Below, one piece after another: positions 1 to 9,577 of a DNA stretch of 64,000 nt (its first letter is position 1; every line of letters starts with the position of its first letter). Origin of the DNA: Bacteroidales bacterium (GTDB lineage: Bacteria; Bacteroidota; Bacteroidia; Bacteroidales; UBA932); assembly GCA_017959005.1 (NCBI GenBank), contig JAGDBO010000009.1, positions 62,001 to 126,000 on the forward strand, read 5' to 3'. Under the pieces are notes generated by a model, which searched no databases, was not told where the DNA came from, and saw only the letters and a program-made list of their open reading frames with translations. Both the position numbers and the translations under genes were made by a program.

Positions 1-253
1 AACTCAAGAAGCTGAGGTCTACGTTTGCAAGCTCCGGAGAGATCCAGGTAAGTGAACCAGGGGAGAGCAAGTATTTGTTAAGCAGGTAGTTGATAGGAAG
101 GGTAACTCCGAGAACGAAGATTACCGCAACTCCCAAACCTGCTGCCGTCTTTACATTTTTGGATACTGCCAGGAATGAACACATTCCAAGGAAGTATGCA
201 AAAATCATATTGTCTACAAAGATGGACTTTACGAATAAATTCAATGATTCCAT
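1..253 (-). CDS. nqrE: Na+-NQR subunit E (partial, C-terminus off the left edge)
   Basis: Only the first 84 codons are in the window. Translation starts at the ATG ending at 253 with M-E-S-L-N-L-F-V-K and continues into a hydrophobic helix containing the family-typical run [12 protein letters not shown]. NqrE is a membrane subunit of the sodium-translocating NADH:quinone oxidoreductase and, with NqrD, forms the central intramembrane part of the complex. It follows nqrD by 9 bases, in the canonical order A-B-C-D-E. nqrF would be expected further left. Family identity is clear. The only limit is that the C-terminus cannot be seen. Confidence 0.93.
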   Translation of the reverse strand, partial: MESLNLFVKSIFVDNMIFAYFLGMCSFLAVSKNVKTAAGLGVAVIFVLGVTLPINYLLNKYLLSPGSLTWISPELANVDLSFLS

Positions 254-262
254 AGTAATGTG

Positions 263-877
263 TTATTTATCTTCCTTTTGTATGCTTCTCTGAATCCAGA
301 TAAGGCATCCTATAAGTATCAACGCCATAGGCGGCATAATAAAGAGTCCGTTGTTCAGGTAAGCTCCTCCGTTTGCTACATACCAGCTTTGCGGAATTAT
401 CTGAGCGCCAAAGAGTGTGCCGCTTCCAATGAGCTCTCTGAAGAAGGCAACTACAATCAGAATGAGTCCGTAACCCAGACCGTTTGCCAGACCGTCTACC
501 AGTGAAGGGAGAGGTTTTTCAGTAAGACCGAAGGCCTCAATTCTTCCCATGATAATACAGTTGGTGATGATAAGTCCTACGTAAACGGAGAGCTGTTTGC
601 TCACATCGTAAACGTATGCCTTAAGTATCTGTTCTATAAGGATTACGAACATTGCAACAACTACAAGCTGTACAATGATTCTGATTCTGTTAGGTATGGT
701 CTTTCTGATGAGTGAAATCAGAAAACTTGAGAGTCCCGTTACCAGTGTAACGGAAATTGCCATAACTATTGCGGGTTCCAGTTTAACAGTTACCGCAAGG
801 GCAGAGCAAATACCAAGCACAAGAACCGTAATAGGGTTCTGCTTGAGGATTGGTGTTGTAAATACTTTCTTATCCAT
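263..877 (-). CDS. nqrD: Na+-NQR subunit D
   Basis: This 204-residue protein has about six hydrophobic segments and the usual family length. It is an integral inner-membrane subunit that pairs with NqrE in Na+-NQR, which oxidises NADH, reduces quinone and pumps Na+. The run [13 protein letters not shown] near residues 13-25 and [13 protein letters not shown] near 145-157 are typical of NqrD/RnfE. The neighbouring NqrA and NqrC, together with a NqrB at its side, fix it as NQR rather than RNF. It lies 12 bases after nqrC in a tight operon. Confidence 0.95.
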   Translation of the reverse strand: MDKKVFTTPILKQNPITVLVLGICSALAVTVKLEPAIVMAISVTLVTGLSSFLISLIRKTIPNRIRIIVQLVVVAMFVILIEQILKAYVYDVSKQLSVYVGLIITNCIIMGRIEAFGLTEKPLPSLVDGLANGLGYGLILIVVAFFRELIGSGTLFGAQIIPQSWYVANGGAYLNNGLFIMPPMALILIGCLIWIQRSIQKEDK

Positions 878-889
878 TGCAATAACTTT

Positions 890-1753
890 TTAGAGTTCAA
901 TAACTTGAGGATCCTGCTCAAAGTCCTTAACCTCAATGGTTTGCTCAGGGGCGTTAGAGCCCTTTGATATATTCATAAGGTAAGGCTTGTAGTAGTTTGC
1001 CCACTGAGTCAGCATCTTTTGAACAGAGGTTGAGGTGATGGTTGCACCGCTGATTGCGTCAACTTCATGGAGCGGATCATCTGCTCCGTCCTTAACAACT
1101 CTAATCTCGGAAACCTCTCCGTTTTCAATTATAACCTTGTTTACAAACTGATTACGGAATTTCTCCGTTACAATCTCTCCACCAAGGCCGGGGGTCTCAC
1201 TGCTGTGATCAAAGATTGCTCCTGCAAGTGAAGTGGCATTCTGCTTAACTGCAATGTATGCCCAAATAGGACCCCAAAGTCCTGCTCCATAAGCAGATAG
1301 AATGTAGTACTGAGCTCCCTCCGGAGTGTTGCACACAAATACAGGGAGACGCAACTGACTGAGGATACTCTCTTTAGTGGCATCATCTTTTGCTGCATCT
1401 ATATCTCTCATCTTTGCATACTCATCCGCAATAGAGATTTTGAATGCATCGCTCTTTACTATATCCTCTGTGTAAGACTCTACTACCTCGCCTTTTGCGT
1501 TAACCACAAGTGCCTCTGTGATGTACTTTGCAAACTCGCCCTGTACATAGGAGTTCTTGTCACTTGCACTCTTTGCATCCTTTGCCAGGTTTGCACTTGA
1601 GAGGATGCTGAGCTGCTTCTCTACCTCAATATTGGTCTGCTGTTTTTGTTTCAATCCCATAGAAACCAGAGCCAGTATGGTAGCCACAATTGCCACAAGG
1701 ACAATGGTGTATATGACAGTGTAAGAATTTTTATTTGTATTCATACTCTTCAT
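890..1753 (-). CDS. nqrC: Na+-NQR subunit C (covalent FMN)
   Basis: This 287-residue protein has one N-terminal transmembrane helix (about residues 11-32) and a periplasmic FMN-binding domain. The flavinylation motif S-G-A-T-I-T-S is at residues 235-241; the family attaches FMN to the Thr of SGAT, here Thr238. That implies an ApbE flavin transferase elsewhere in the genome. The start overlaps the nqrB stop by one base (TAATG), which suggests translational coupling. A second in-frame ATG three codons later (at 1744) is an alternative start. Confidence 0.95.
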   Translation of the reverse strand: MKSMNTNKNSYTVIYTIVLVAIVATILALVSMGLKQKQQTNIEVEKQLSILSSANLAKDAKSASDKNSYVQGEFAKYITEALVVNAKGEVVESYTEDIVKSDAFKISIADEYAKMRDIDAAKDDATKESILSQLRLPVFVCNTPEGAQYYILSAYGAGLWGPIWAYIAVKQNATSLAGAIFDHSSETPGLGGEIVTEKFRNQFVNKVIIENGEVSEIRVVKDGADDPLHEVDAISGATITSTSVQKMLTQWANYYKPYLMNISKGSNAPEQTIEVKDFEQDPQVIEL

Positions 1754-2919
1754 TATTTTGCGGTTACAGCTCTCTTTTCCCTTCTGCGGATGTTACGTCT
1801 TACAACGCACCAGTCAATGAGTGGTGCCATTGTGTTCATCAGCAGAATGGCGAGCATCATTCCTTCTCTGTATCCAGGGTTAAACAATCTGAGTATTACG
1901 CATATAGCTCCAATGAGGAAGCCGTAGATCCACTTGCCCACCTCTGTCTGAGATGAGGAGACAGGGTCTGTTGCCATATATACCGCACCAAATGCAAAAC
2001 CGCCCATAACGAGGTGGTTTACAGCAGGGTATGCGGCAAATGTACCAGGCTCTGCACAACCGTTTGCAAGCAGTCCAACTGCAAGAGCACCAGCAACGCA
2101 GCTTACCATTATCTTCCAGCTTGCCACTCCGGTCCAAATCAGAATCACGGCGCCAATAAGTATCGCGATGGTTGAGGTCTCACCGAAAGATCCTGCAATG
2201 TTACCAATGAACATCTGCATGAAGTCCGGCGCACCAGCCACTCCGTCAGCAACTTGTGCCAGCGGGGTAGCACCTGAGAAACCATCTACCAACTTGTCTG
2301 CGTGCTTTCCCATTCCTCCAATCCACACGGAGTCTCCGGTGATGGTAGAAGGGTATGCAAAGAATACGAAGGCTCTTGCCAGCAGGGCAGGGTTCCAGAT
2401 GTTCATTCCGGTTCCGCCAAAGATCTCTTTTCCAAAGATTACTGCAAATGCAACTGCCAGTGCCAGTACCCAGAGAGGTACGTCTATAGGCATAATCATT
2501 GGAATAAGGAATCCTGTAACAAGGTATCCTTCATTTACTTCATGTCCTCTTACCTGTGCAACTGCAAACTCAATTCCGAGTCCTACAATGTATGATACAA
2601 GTATTAGAGGCAGAATTCTATAGAATCCGTACCAGACCTTCATCCAGAAGCCCCAGTCCAGGCCGAACGCTGCGGAGTGGAGGTCTCCGGTATTCCACAT
2701 TCCAAAGAGGAACGGAGGGATAAGTGCCACTATTACGGCGCTCATAACTCTCTTAATATCTACACAGTCCTTAATCTGAGTGCGTCCGGAAGTGACTGTG
2801 GCGGGAACGGCTGCAAAGCTCTCAAATGCATCAAATGATGAGTGGAGCCAGCCAAGCTTACCTCCCTTGGAGAAGGTAGGCTTCATCTTGTCCATCATTT
2901 TCAAAATAAAGTTTCCCAT
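1753..2919 (-). CDS. nqrB: Na+-NQR subunit B (covalent FMN, quinone site)
   Basis: This 388-residue membrane protein has about ten hydrophobic segments. The motif D-G-F-S-G-A-T-P-L at residues 212-220 is the NqrB flavinylation site, with Thr218 as the expected FMN-linked residue. Charged and glycine-rich loops such as G-K-E-I-F-G-G-T-G-M-N-I-W-N (163-176) are typical of the NqrB/RnfD family. NqrB carries riboflavin and FMN and contributes to Na+ translocation and quinone binding. It is two bases downstream of nqrA and overlaps nqrC by one base. Confidence 0.96.
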   Translation of the reverse strand: MGNFILKMMDKMKPTFSKGGKLGWLHSSFDAFESFAAVPATVTSGRTQIKDCVDIKRVMSAVIVALIPPFLFGMWNTGDLHSAAFGLDWGFWMKVWYGFYRILPLILVSYIVGLGIEFAVAQVRGHEVNEGYLVTGFLIPMIMPIDVPLWVLALAVAFAVIFGKEIFGGTGMNIWNPALLARAFVFFAYPSTITGDSVWIGGMGKHADKLVDGFSGATPLAQVADGVAGAPDFMQMFIGNIAGSFGETSTIAILIGAVILIWTGVASWKIMVSCVAGALAVGLLANGCAEPGTFAAYPAVNHLVMGGFAFGAVYMATDPVSSSQTEVGKWIYGFLIGAICVILRLFNPGYREGMMLAILLMNTMAPLIDWCVVRRNIRRREKRAVTAK

Positions 2920-2921
2920 AA

Positions 2922-4304
2922 CTAAGCCATTTCTTTAAGCATCAGGTTAATACCATCTTCCACAATCTTCTGAATCTCAATCTTGGAAGGGCAGATATAT
3001 TCGCAAAGAGCCAGGTCTTCACCTATAACTTCATAAATACCAAACTGTTCCATCTTCTCAATATCCTGTGCAAGGATTGCTTTGAGGAGGTAAACAGGGT
3101 AGATGTCCATTGGGAGAACCTTTTCGTAAACTCCGTTAACTATGAAGGCTCTCTCTCCGCCGTTGACGTTGGTGTCCGCCTTGTAGGCCTTCTTAGGACA
3201 GAGCCATGAGAAGTAGGTCTTTGAGGTAGAGAACTTCTTTGGTCTGAAGATTTTTGCCCATCCGAAGAGCTCTCTGTAATTGCCTTCAGTTAAGAGGGTT
3301 ACCTGGTCATCATAGAATCCCAGATAGCCGTTACGTCCAACGTTTTCTCCGCTGAGCGGATTGCCGCTTACATATCTTACGCCGCACTCCTGTCCGTAGA
3401 GGGTCTCTTCCTCTTTGACTCCCACAGCCTTAACTATGCTCTCAATTGAGCAGCCCGGGGTGCACTTTACGTAAGCAGGGTGAATTGCTCTAGGTCCTGT
3501 AACCGCAACCAACCTTGTAACATCATAGATTCCCTTTGAGAGGAGTCTGCCTATTGCTGCAAGATCCTGAGGTTTAAGAGTCCAGACAACCTCTCCCTTT
3601 CCAATAGGGCAGATGTGAGAAATCTGTACTCCAACGCATCCTGCCGGGTGTTTACCCTTAAAGAGGGTCTTCTCCACGTTTCTGAGCATGCTCAGTGGGC
3701 AGGCGTTATCATCTTTAGCACTGATGTTTACGTAAACCTTTCCGCTAGTCAGTTTTGCCAATGCATCCACTGCAATCTGCATTGCATCCACATCATTCTT
3801 TACGGTGAACTTTGTGTCTGCTGCCAAAGGAGCGGAGTTAAAGGCGGATATGACTATTGCCTTTGGTGTATCTGCGGGATTTGCTATAATCCCATAAGGG
3901 CGCTGAATGATGCAAGCCCAAAGTCCGCTGTCCAGCAGTATCTTCTGAATCTCACTGCGAGTAGCTTTGGATGGCTCTTTAACCGGTTCAAACTGAACGT
4001 ATTCGGTCTTGGCATCCGGCGTAATCTCCACTGCCAGAAGTTTTCTCTTCTCGCCTCTGACTATGGCTTTTACGGTTCCGCTAACAGGAGATGAGAAACA
4101 GATTTCCGGTCTCTTCTTGTCTGAGAAGAGGAACTGGCCCGCCTTTACAACGTCACCCTCCTGAACCAGAAGTTTAGGGGTAACCTGCTTGTAATCTGAC
4201 GGTCTGACTGCTACGACTTCAGGAGATAGGGTCTGCAAGATTGTCTTCTGGGCTTCACCCTGCAGGTGAATGTCCAAACCCTTGCGAAGTCTTATTGTCT
4301 CCAT
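2922..4304 (-). CDS. nqrA: Na+-NQR subunit A
   Basis: This 460-residue, mainly soluble subunit is the promoter-proximal gene of the operon. It opens with I-R-L-R-K-G-L-D-I-H-L-Q-G, the usual NqrA start, and contains a biotinyl/lipoyl-like segment near residues 60-95 (E-G-D-V-V-K-A-G). NqrA sits on the cytoplasmic face of Na+-NQR and is implicated in quinone interaction. Length matches the family (about 445-460). The operon probably starts from a TATATTTG -7 box at 4355-4362 on the minus strand, giving a leader of roughly 45 bases. Confidence 0.95.
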   Translation of the reverse strand: METIRLRKGLDIHLQGEAQKTILQTLSPEVVAVRPSDYKQVTPKLLVQEGDVVKAGQFLFSDKKRPEICFSSPVSGTVKAIVRGEKRKLLAVEITPDAKTEYVQFEPVKEPSKATRSEIQKILLDSGLWACIIQRPYGIIANPADTPKAIVISAFNSAPLAADTKFTVKNDVDAMQIAVDALAKLTSGKVYVNISAKDDNACPLSMLRNVEKTLFKGKHPAGCVGVQISHICPIGKGEVVWTLKPQDLAAIGRLLSKGIYDVTRLVAVTGPRAIHPAYVKCTPGCSIESIVKAVGVKEEETLYGQECGVRYVSGNPLSGENVGRNGYLGFYDDQVTLLTEGNYRELFGWAKIFRPKKFSTSKTYFSWLCPKKAYKADTNVNGGERAFIVNGVYEKVLPMDIYPVYLLKAILAQDIEKMEQFGIYEVIGEDLALCEYICPSKIEIQKIVEDGINLMLKEMA

Positions 4305-4354
4305 ATCTGTTGTAAATAATTTTAACGTATACTTCTATTAAAAATATATCCGGG

Positions 4355-4362
4355 CAAATATA
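4355..4362 (-). promoter_or_regulatory. Probable -7 box of the nqr operon
   Basis: On the minus strand this reads TATATTTG, an exact match to the Bacteroides -7 consensus TAnnTTTG, about 50 bases upstream of nqrA. I see no clear TTTG element 19-21 bases further upstream, so this is a half-match. Confidence 0.45.
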
Positions 4363-4396
4363 GTTAAGAAATCGCATAAAACCTTAAATAATTCAT

Positions 4397-4404
4397 TACA
4401 TTTG
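4397..4404 (+). promoter_or_regulatory. Probable -7 box of the helicase gene
   Basis: The plus strand reads TACATTTG, matching TAnnTTTG, and ends two bases before the ATG at 4407. If real, transcription would begin almost at the start codon, which would favour the second ATG (4413) and a nearly leaderless message. No convincing -33 element is visible. Confidence 0.35.
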
Positions 4405-4406
4405 CT

Positions 4407-6890
4407 ATGAATATGGAAAATGAAGGGAATAAAATTTTAGAAGGGTTGAATGAGGCTCAGAAAGAGGCAGTTATGTGTCTGACAGGGCCATCTCTCATAG
4501 TTGCAGGGGCGGGTAGCGGAAAGACAAAAGTTCTTACTTGCAAGATTGCTAACATACTCTCTCACGGATATAAGCCCTACAGTGTTTTGGCTCTGACCTT
4601 TACCAATAAGGCGGCCAGGGAGATGAAGAAGAGGATTGCAGATATGGTGGGTGAAAAGTCTGCCCGTATGATCTATATGGGCACATTCCACTCCATCTTT
4701 TTGAGATTTTTGCGTCAGTATGCGGAGTTGCTGGGTTTTCCCCCCGGCTTTACCATCTATGATAAAGATGATTCCAAGTCTCTGATTAAAAGAATCATAA
4801 AAGAGAAACAGCTGGATGACAAACTCTACAAGCCATCTGAGATCAGCAGCCGTATCTCTCAGTGTAAGAACAACTTTATCACTCCGAGTGACTACGGGAG
4901 CCATCCAGAGTTGGTAGAGAGTGACAAAAGAACCCGCCGAGTGGCCATCGCGGAGCTGTATGCTGCATATCAGGCACGCTGCAAAGAGCAGGGGGTGATG
5001 GATTTTGATGACATCCTTCTGAACACTTACCGCCTCCTGGCTAGCTTCCCTGAGGCTTTTGCAGAGATTAAGGCAAAGTTCCAGTTCATATTGATAGATG
5101 AGTATCAGGATACCAACTACCTTCAGTATGTGATTCTCAGGGCACTGGCGGAGGATCATCAGAACATTACCGTGGTAGGGGATGACGCTCAGAGTATCTA
5201 CGCTTTCCGCGGGGCCCGTATTGAGAACATTCTCAACTTCCGTAAGGATTATCCTAAGGCCAACGTTTTCCGTCTGGAGCGTAACTACCGCTCTACACAG
5301 AACATTGTTAACGCCGCCAACTCTCTCATTAGCAAGAATAAAGGCCGTATCACCAAGGAGTGTTACTCCAAGAGGGACGAGGGTAGCAAGATTGAACTTC
5401 TGCAGGCCTACACGGAGCAGGAGGAGGGGCTTATGGTTGCCTCTTCCATTCAGCACGTTAAGCAGGTTCAGAGGGCTCACTTCAAGGACTTTGCGGTGCT
5501 TTACCGCACCAACGCCCAGAGCCGTGCCATTGAGGAGGCGCTTCGTAAAAAGAACATTCCGTACAAGATATATGCGGGCCACTCATTCTATGAGCGTCAG
5601 GAGATTAAGCACATGGTTGCCTATCTGCGCCTGATTGTCAACCCAAAAGATGACGAGTCCTTTAAGCGTTGCATAAATTACCCTTCCAGAGGAATAGGGG
5701 CTTCAACTATGGAGCGTGTGATTGCTTTTGCTACGGAGATGAAAAAGCCTATCTGTGAGGCTGTTACTACGTTCACGGCGGAGCAGTTCGGCCTTCAGCC
5801 TTCCAAACTTGCAGCACTGCAGGAGTTTACGCTCAAGCTGGCTCAACTCCGTGAGAAGGTGAACGAGCTGGACGCCTATCAGATAGCCACTGAGATGGAC
5901 AGACTGTTTGCCATCACCGCTTCACTGAAGACGGATACCTCTCTTGAGGGACAGAGCCGCCTGGAGAACGTTCTGGAGTTCTTAGACAGTATTAAAGAGT
6001 TTGTAGATGAGGGAGTTGAGGAGTTTAAACAATACTCTGATGAGGGAGAGTTCGGTCCGGAGCAGGTTACTCTGGATCTCTTCCTTCAGAATATTGCCCT
6101 CATTGCAGATTCAGACTCCCCGCAGGAGAGTTCCGAGGTTAGCCGTCCGGTATCCAAAGAGGATGAAGAGAAGAATGATGACCGCGTTTCACTTATGACG
6201 GTTCACTCCTCCAAGGGACTTGAGTTCCCGTTCGTCTATGTTGTGGGTATGGAGGAGAACCTCTTTCCAAGCGGCTCAACATCAGGGGCTACGGAAAAGG
6301 AGATTGAGGAGGAACGCCGCCTCTTCTACGTTGCCGTTACAAGGGCGGAGAACTTTGTTAACCTCTCCTTCTGCCGCTCAAGATTCAAGTGGGGCAGCTA
6401 CGTCAACAATCCTATAAGCCGCTTTATCAGGGAGATAGATGCCAAGTATCTGATGAATCCGGAGCTTATTGCAGATACAAATCAGACTCCAGGTTTCGTT
6501 TACTCATCCTTCGGAGCCAGCGGCTTCTCCTCATTCCCGCATACAGAAAAGCGCGTCTACACTCCAGGTTCCACGCCAACTCGCACCGGCTCAGTCTATT
6601 ACGGCTCACGCAGGGCTGCATCATCCTATGGCTCAACTCCTTCCGGCGGCGCAGAAAGGCCTTCCTTCACGCCGGCATCACAGCTCAAACCTAAGAAAGA
6701 GGACTTTGTTGCGGATGCTCCTACCCGTATGCGCGTAGGGCAAACCGTAGAGCATGAGCGCTTTGGTAAGGGCAAGATTCTGACCCTTTCCGGCAATGCA
6801 TCAGACCTCAAAGCCGTTGTGGAGTTTGAAGAATTTGGCCGCAAAACGCTCCTCCTCAAGTTTGCCAAGATGAAAATCCTCCAAGGTTAA
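4407..6890 (+). CDS. pcrA: UvrD/PcrA-type DNA helicase
   Basis: This 827-residue superfamily 1A 3'-5' helicase would unwind DNA with ATP in repair and in removal of stalled replication or transcription complexes. Walker A is A-G-A-G-S-G-K-T at residues 33-40. Motif II reads D-E-Y-Q-D-T-N near 231-237. Later come G-D-D-A-Q-S-I-Y-A-F-R-G-A, R-N-Y-R-S-T-Q-N-I, T-V-H-S-S-K-G-L-E-F and a V-A-V-T-R-A motif VI. The last 50 residues (H-E-R-F-G-K-G-K-I) form the small Tudor-like domain typical of PcrA/UvrD. The 120 residues before it are a low-complexity Ser/Gly/Pro linker. It stands alone and is divergent from nqrA. The other good starting ATG is at 4413. Confidence 0.93.
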   Translation: MNMENEGNKILEGLNEAQKEAVMCLTGPSLIVAGAGSGKTKVLTCKIANILSHGYKPYSVLALTFTNKAAREMKKRIADMVGEKSARMIYMGTFHSIFLRFLRQYAELLGFPPGFTIYDKDDSKSLIKRIIKEKQLDDKLYKPSEISSRISQCKNNFITPSDYGSHPELVESDKRTRRVAIAELYAAYQARCKEQGVMDFDDILLNTYRLLASFPEAFAEIKAKFQFILIDEYQDTNYLQYVILRALAEDHQNITVVGDDAQSIYAFRGARIENILNFRKDYPKANVFRLERNYRSTQNIVNAANSLISKNKGRITKECYSKRDEGSKIELLQAYTEQEEGLMVASSIQHVKQVQRAHFKDFAVLYRTNAQSRAIEEALRKKNIPYKIYAGHSFYERQEIKHMVAYLRLIVNPKDDESFKRCINYPSRGIGASTMERVIAFATEMKKPICEAVTTFTAEQFGLQPSKLAALQEFTLKLAQLREKVNELDAYQIATEMDRLFAITASLKTDTSLEGQSRLENVLEFLDSIKEFVDEGVEEFKQYSDEGEFGPEQVTLDLFLQNIALIADSDSPQESSEVSRPVSKEDEEKNDDRVSLMTVHSSKGLEFPFVYVVGMEENLFPSGSTSGATEKEIEEERRLFYVAVTRAENFVNLSFCRSRFKWGSYVNNPISRFIREIDAKYLMNPELIADTNQTPGFVYSSFGASGFSSFPHTEKRVYTPGSTPTRTGSVYYGSRRAASSYGSTPSGGAERPSFTPASQLKPKKEDFVADAPTRMRVGQTVEHERFGKGKILTLSGNASDLKAVVEFEEFGRKTLLLKFAKMKILQG

Positions 6891-6913
6891 CCTCTTTTTT
6901 TACCTGCAAAAAA

Positions 6914-6966
6914 GTAAAATTGTACCAACGGGTAAAATGTATCCTCAAAAAAGGTCAATTTTACCC
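6914..6966 (+). promoter_or_regulatory. Mutually exclusive inverted repeats upstream of the lipoprotein gene
   Basis: Two left arms compete for one right arm. GTAAAATTG (6914-6922) is complementary to CAATTTTAC (6956-6964), and GGGTAAAAT (6930-6938) is complementary to ATTTTACCC (6958-6966). Only one pairing could form at a time, an arrangement that resembles an attenuator or a multi-site operator. It sits in the 150-base gap between the helicase and the lipoprotein gene. The function is unknown. Confidence 0.35.
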
Positions 6967-7040
6967 AAATGCTTGGAGGTAAGTCAATTACCCTTTATAT
7001 TGCCTCTCAAATATTAACCATTAAAAAGAGGAGGATGAAT

Positions 7041-8264
7041 ATGAAGGGAACAAGTTTCTCCGGATGCCTTCCAAGATTAGAAAGGGCATTCATCTTTTTA
7101 GCACTAGTTGCAACGTTCTTATTTTCACTGTTTTCATGCATTAAGCCGTTGAGTGAAGAGGGAAAAGAGGAGAATCAGAAAGACACCACGGAGGGTAAAG
7201 CCGCCCTCTCGTTTGTTTTGAACAAGGCTTCATTTGACAGCTGCCTTGTTATTGTAGAGGATTTAAATGCAGATAGTTACAGCGGGACTTGCTCCGTTGA
7301 ATCCGGTGCAATAAACAATGTACTGGATTCAACTAAGTACATTCTGACAATTGCAAACAGTTCAGGTGCAGTCTTTTATGAGGGCTTGTATGTGAACCGT
7401 CCGGAGATGCTGTATGTAAAACCGGGCAACTACAAAGTGCGCATTACATCTGAAGAGTTCAAGGAACCTGGAACACTCAGGCCGCTGTTCGGGCAGGAAG
7501 TAACGGTGAAGGCAAAGAAAGACAGCACAATTTGTATCTCATTGCTCTCCAGGCAGATGACAGGAGGCGTCCGCTTTGAATTTACCTCCGGTTTCCTCTC
7601 CTGGTTTAAGGGAACTGGCCTTTATTTAAGCAGAGATACCATATCCTTCAAGTACATTTACGGTTCAAGAGATTATGTCTACTTCTATCCCGGTACCATC
7701 ACCGTAAAGTACAAGAACAAAGACGGTTACCCAACCTACACTCCGCCAGATAAGCCGGGCTATGAAGATACTGTTCTCTTTACCAGGAAGTTGAAGGCAA
7801 CTGAACTTGTAACCATTAAACTTGATTATGATCTTACAAAGGTTCCGTCAACCGGGCTCTCAATGAAGGTGGACACCACAAGGACCAGAGTATCCGAGTA
7901 TTACAACGTTCCCGGCATTGCACCGTACGGCTGTCAATCCGTCTGGTATGCACAGAACCACGTGGGTGATACTTTAAAACTCTTTGGCTACATAGTAGGG
8001 GGAGATGCAACCTCAACATCCTTCAGCAGGGTAAAGCCCTTTAAGTCAAAGACAAACATAGTGGTTGCGGCCAATGACTGGCAGACGCTCAAGGAAAAGA
8101 CAATAGCTATTGAACTCACAGAAGGGCCAATCAGAAACGCCCTCAATCTTGTAGACCATCCTGAACACCTAAAGAAACCCATTGCCATAACCGGCGTCAT
8201 AGTAGACCTTTACTTCGGTTACCCCGGCATGAAAAAAGTCACAGACTACCAACTCCTAAAATAA
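7041..8264 (+). CDS. Lipoprotein with DUF4493-like and OB-fold-like (DUF6359-like) regions
   Basis: The open frame begins at 6969, but the ATG at 7041 is preceded six bases earlier by AGAGGAGG (7027-7034), so I place the start there. The protein (about 407 residues) has a lipoprotein signal ending in L-F-S-C. The first two thirds resembles the Bacteroidales surface domain DUF4493 (G-N-Y-K-V-R-I, then a beta-rich stretch). The last 110 residues (G-Y-I-V-G-G-D-A-T-S-T ... K-P-I-A-I-T-G-V-I-V-D) resemble the OB-like DUF6359 that occurs in secreted Bacteroidales proteins. No catalytic residues are evident. A cell-surface or adhesive role is inference only, and the domain names are from memory of the families. 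Confidence 0.6.
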   Translation: MKGTSFSGCLPRLERAFIFLALVATFLFSLFSCIKPLSEEGKEENQKDTTEGKAALSFVLNKASFDSCLVIVEDLNADSYSGTCSVESGAINNVLDSTKYILTIANSSGAVFYEGLYVNRPEMLYVKPGNYKVRITSEEFKEPGTLRPLFGQEVTVKAKKDSTICISLLSRQMTGGVRFEFTSGFLSWFKGTGLYLSRDTISFKYIYGSRDYVYFYPGTITVKYKNKDGYPTYTPPDKPGYEDTVLFTRKLKATELVTIKLDYDLTKVPSTGLSMKVDTTRTRVSEYYNVPGIAPYGCQSVWYAQNHVGDTLKLFGYIVGGDATSTSFSRVKPFKSKTNIVVAANDWQTLKEKTIAIELTEGPIRNALNLVDHPEHLKKPIAITGVIVDLYFGYPGMKKVTDYQLLK

Positions 8265-8276
8265 CCTGATTTGTTA

Positions 8277-8284
8277 TATCTTTG
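8277..8284 (+). promoter_or_regulatory. Probable -7 box of the uracil/xanthine permease gene
   Basis: TATCTTTG matches TAnnTTTG and lies 18 bases before the ATG at 8303. An upstream in-frame TTG at 8282 overlaps this box and is therefore unlikely to be the start codon. Confidence 0.5.
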
Positions 8285-8302
8285 CCTTGTAAAGAAAGAG
8301 AT

Positions 8303-9541
8303 ATGAAAAGCTCATCGAAATCCGTTTCTGAGAATTTGAATCCGCTGACTAAAACTGTTGTTGGAGTTCAGTTTCTGTTTGTTGCATTCGGGGCAACAGT
8401 TCTAGTTCCTATTCTTGCGGGGTTGGATCCTGCAACGGCTTTATTCTCAGCAGGTATAGGCACACTTATCTTCCACTTAGTAACAAAGGGGATGGTCCCA
8501 ATCTTTTTGGGCAGCAGCTTTGCCTACATTGCTCCAATCATTCTATCTTCCCAAAAGTGGGGACTTAGCGGAACATTGACCGCATTCATTGGAGTTTCAC
8601 TGGTATACTTTGTTGTCTCTGCCGTAATCAAATGGAGAGGCACAGGATTCCTTAACAAGGTCTTTCCTTCTGTGGTTGTGGGTCCTACTATCATGCTCAT
8701 TGGATTTTCTCTTGCTCCAACCGCAGTCAATATGGCAAGTAGTGACTGGCTTATTGCAATCATCTCTCTGGTAGTTGCAATCATAGTTATGACATTCGGG
8801 AAGGGCCTTTTCAAACTCTTTCCCGTTATGGTGGGCATATTTGCAAGTTACATTGTAGCAGCGTGTTTGGGCAAGGTAGACTTCACTACAATTCAGAACG
8901 CACCGTGGTTTGCTCTTCCCAAGAACATTGCAGAGTATCATCTTCCGAGTTTCAAATGGCAGCCGTTCCTCTGTATGCTCCCAATAGCATTTGCCTCTAT
9001 CATTGAGCATGTTGGGGACATCTATGTGATTGGAAACGTGGCAAAGAAGGACTTCATAAAGAACCCAGGTCTTCACCGTACTTTGCTCGGCGATGGTCTT
9101 GCTATTCTTGCAGGAGCTTTTGTGGGAGGTCCTCCCGTCACCACTTACAGCGAGGTGACCGGTGCGGTGCAGATTACCAGAGTTACCAATCCTCAAGTGT
9201 TGAGAATCACTGCAATAACCGCCATACTTTTTTCAGTAGTGGGCAAACTTAACGCCTTTCTTCAGAGTATTCCGAGCGCAGTACTCGGAGGAATTATGAT
9301 TATACTCTTTGGTTCTATAGCCTCTGTAGGAATGAGGAGCATTGTTGAGAATAAGGTTAATTTTGAGGAGTCTAGAAACATTTTAATTGCAGGAGTTATG
9401 ATAGTTCTCGGGATTGGAGGAGCTGTTATTAACGCTGGCTCATTAACTCTCAGCGGCTTAGCTCTCTCCTGCCTTGTGGGTATCCTCCTCAACCTTCTCC
9501 TCCCCTCCAAAACAACTGAGAAACCAGAGAAGGAGTCTTAA
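8303..9541 (+). CDS. uraA: Uracil/xanthine permease, NCS2 family
   Basis: This is a nucleobase:cation symporter-2 protein of about 412 residues with 12-14 hydrophobic segments. It imports a nucleobase, most likely uracil, with H+ or Na+. NCS2 landmarks are visible: the early segment [14 protein letters not shown], the G-S-S-F-A-Y-I loop, [10 protein letters not shown] (the substrate-site glutamate region), and [13 protein letters not shown]. The start at 8303 is preferred over the TTG at 8282, because the latter would lie inside the promoter. Substrate choice between uracil and xanthine cannot be settled here, so the gene symbol is tentative. Confidence 0.85.
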   Translation: MKSSSKSVSENLNPLTKTVVGVQFLFVAFGATVLVPILAGLDPATALFSAGIGTLIFHLVTKGMVPIFLGSSFAYIAPIILSSQKWGLSGTLTAFIGVSLVYFVVSAVIKWRGTGFLNKVFPSVVVGPTIMLIGFSLAPTAVNMASSDWLIAIISLVVAIIVMTFGKGLFKLFPVMVGIFASYIVAACLGKVDFTTIQNAPWFALPKNIAEYHLPSFKWQPFLCMLPIAFASIIEHVGDIYVIGNVAKKDFIKNPGLHRTLLGDGLAILAGAFVGGPPVTTYSEVTGAVQITRVTNPQVLRITAITAILFSVVGKLNAFLQSIPSAVLGGIMIILFGSIASVGMRSIVENKVNFEESRNILIAGVMIVLGIGGAVINAGSLTLSGLALSCLVGILLNLLLPSKTTEKPEKES

Positions 9542-9577
9542 TATTTTTTAACTTTGAGGAGTTAAAAATCATTTGGT

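Noticed and set aside
4437-5582. Long minus-strand ORF (381 codons) opposite the helicase gene
   Set aside because: It lies fully inside pcrA, has no recognisable domain and arises from codon bias in the opposite frame.
8597-9196. Minus-strand ORF (199 codons) opposite the uracil permease gene
   Set aside because: Antisense shadow with no domain and no promoter.
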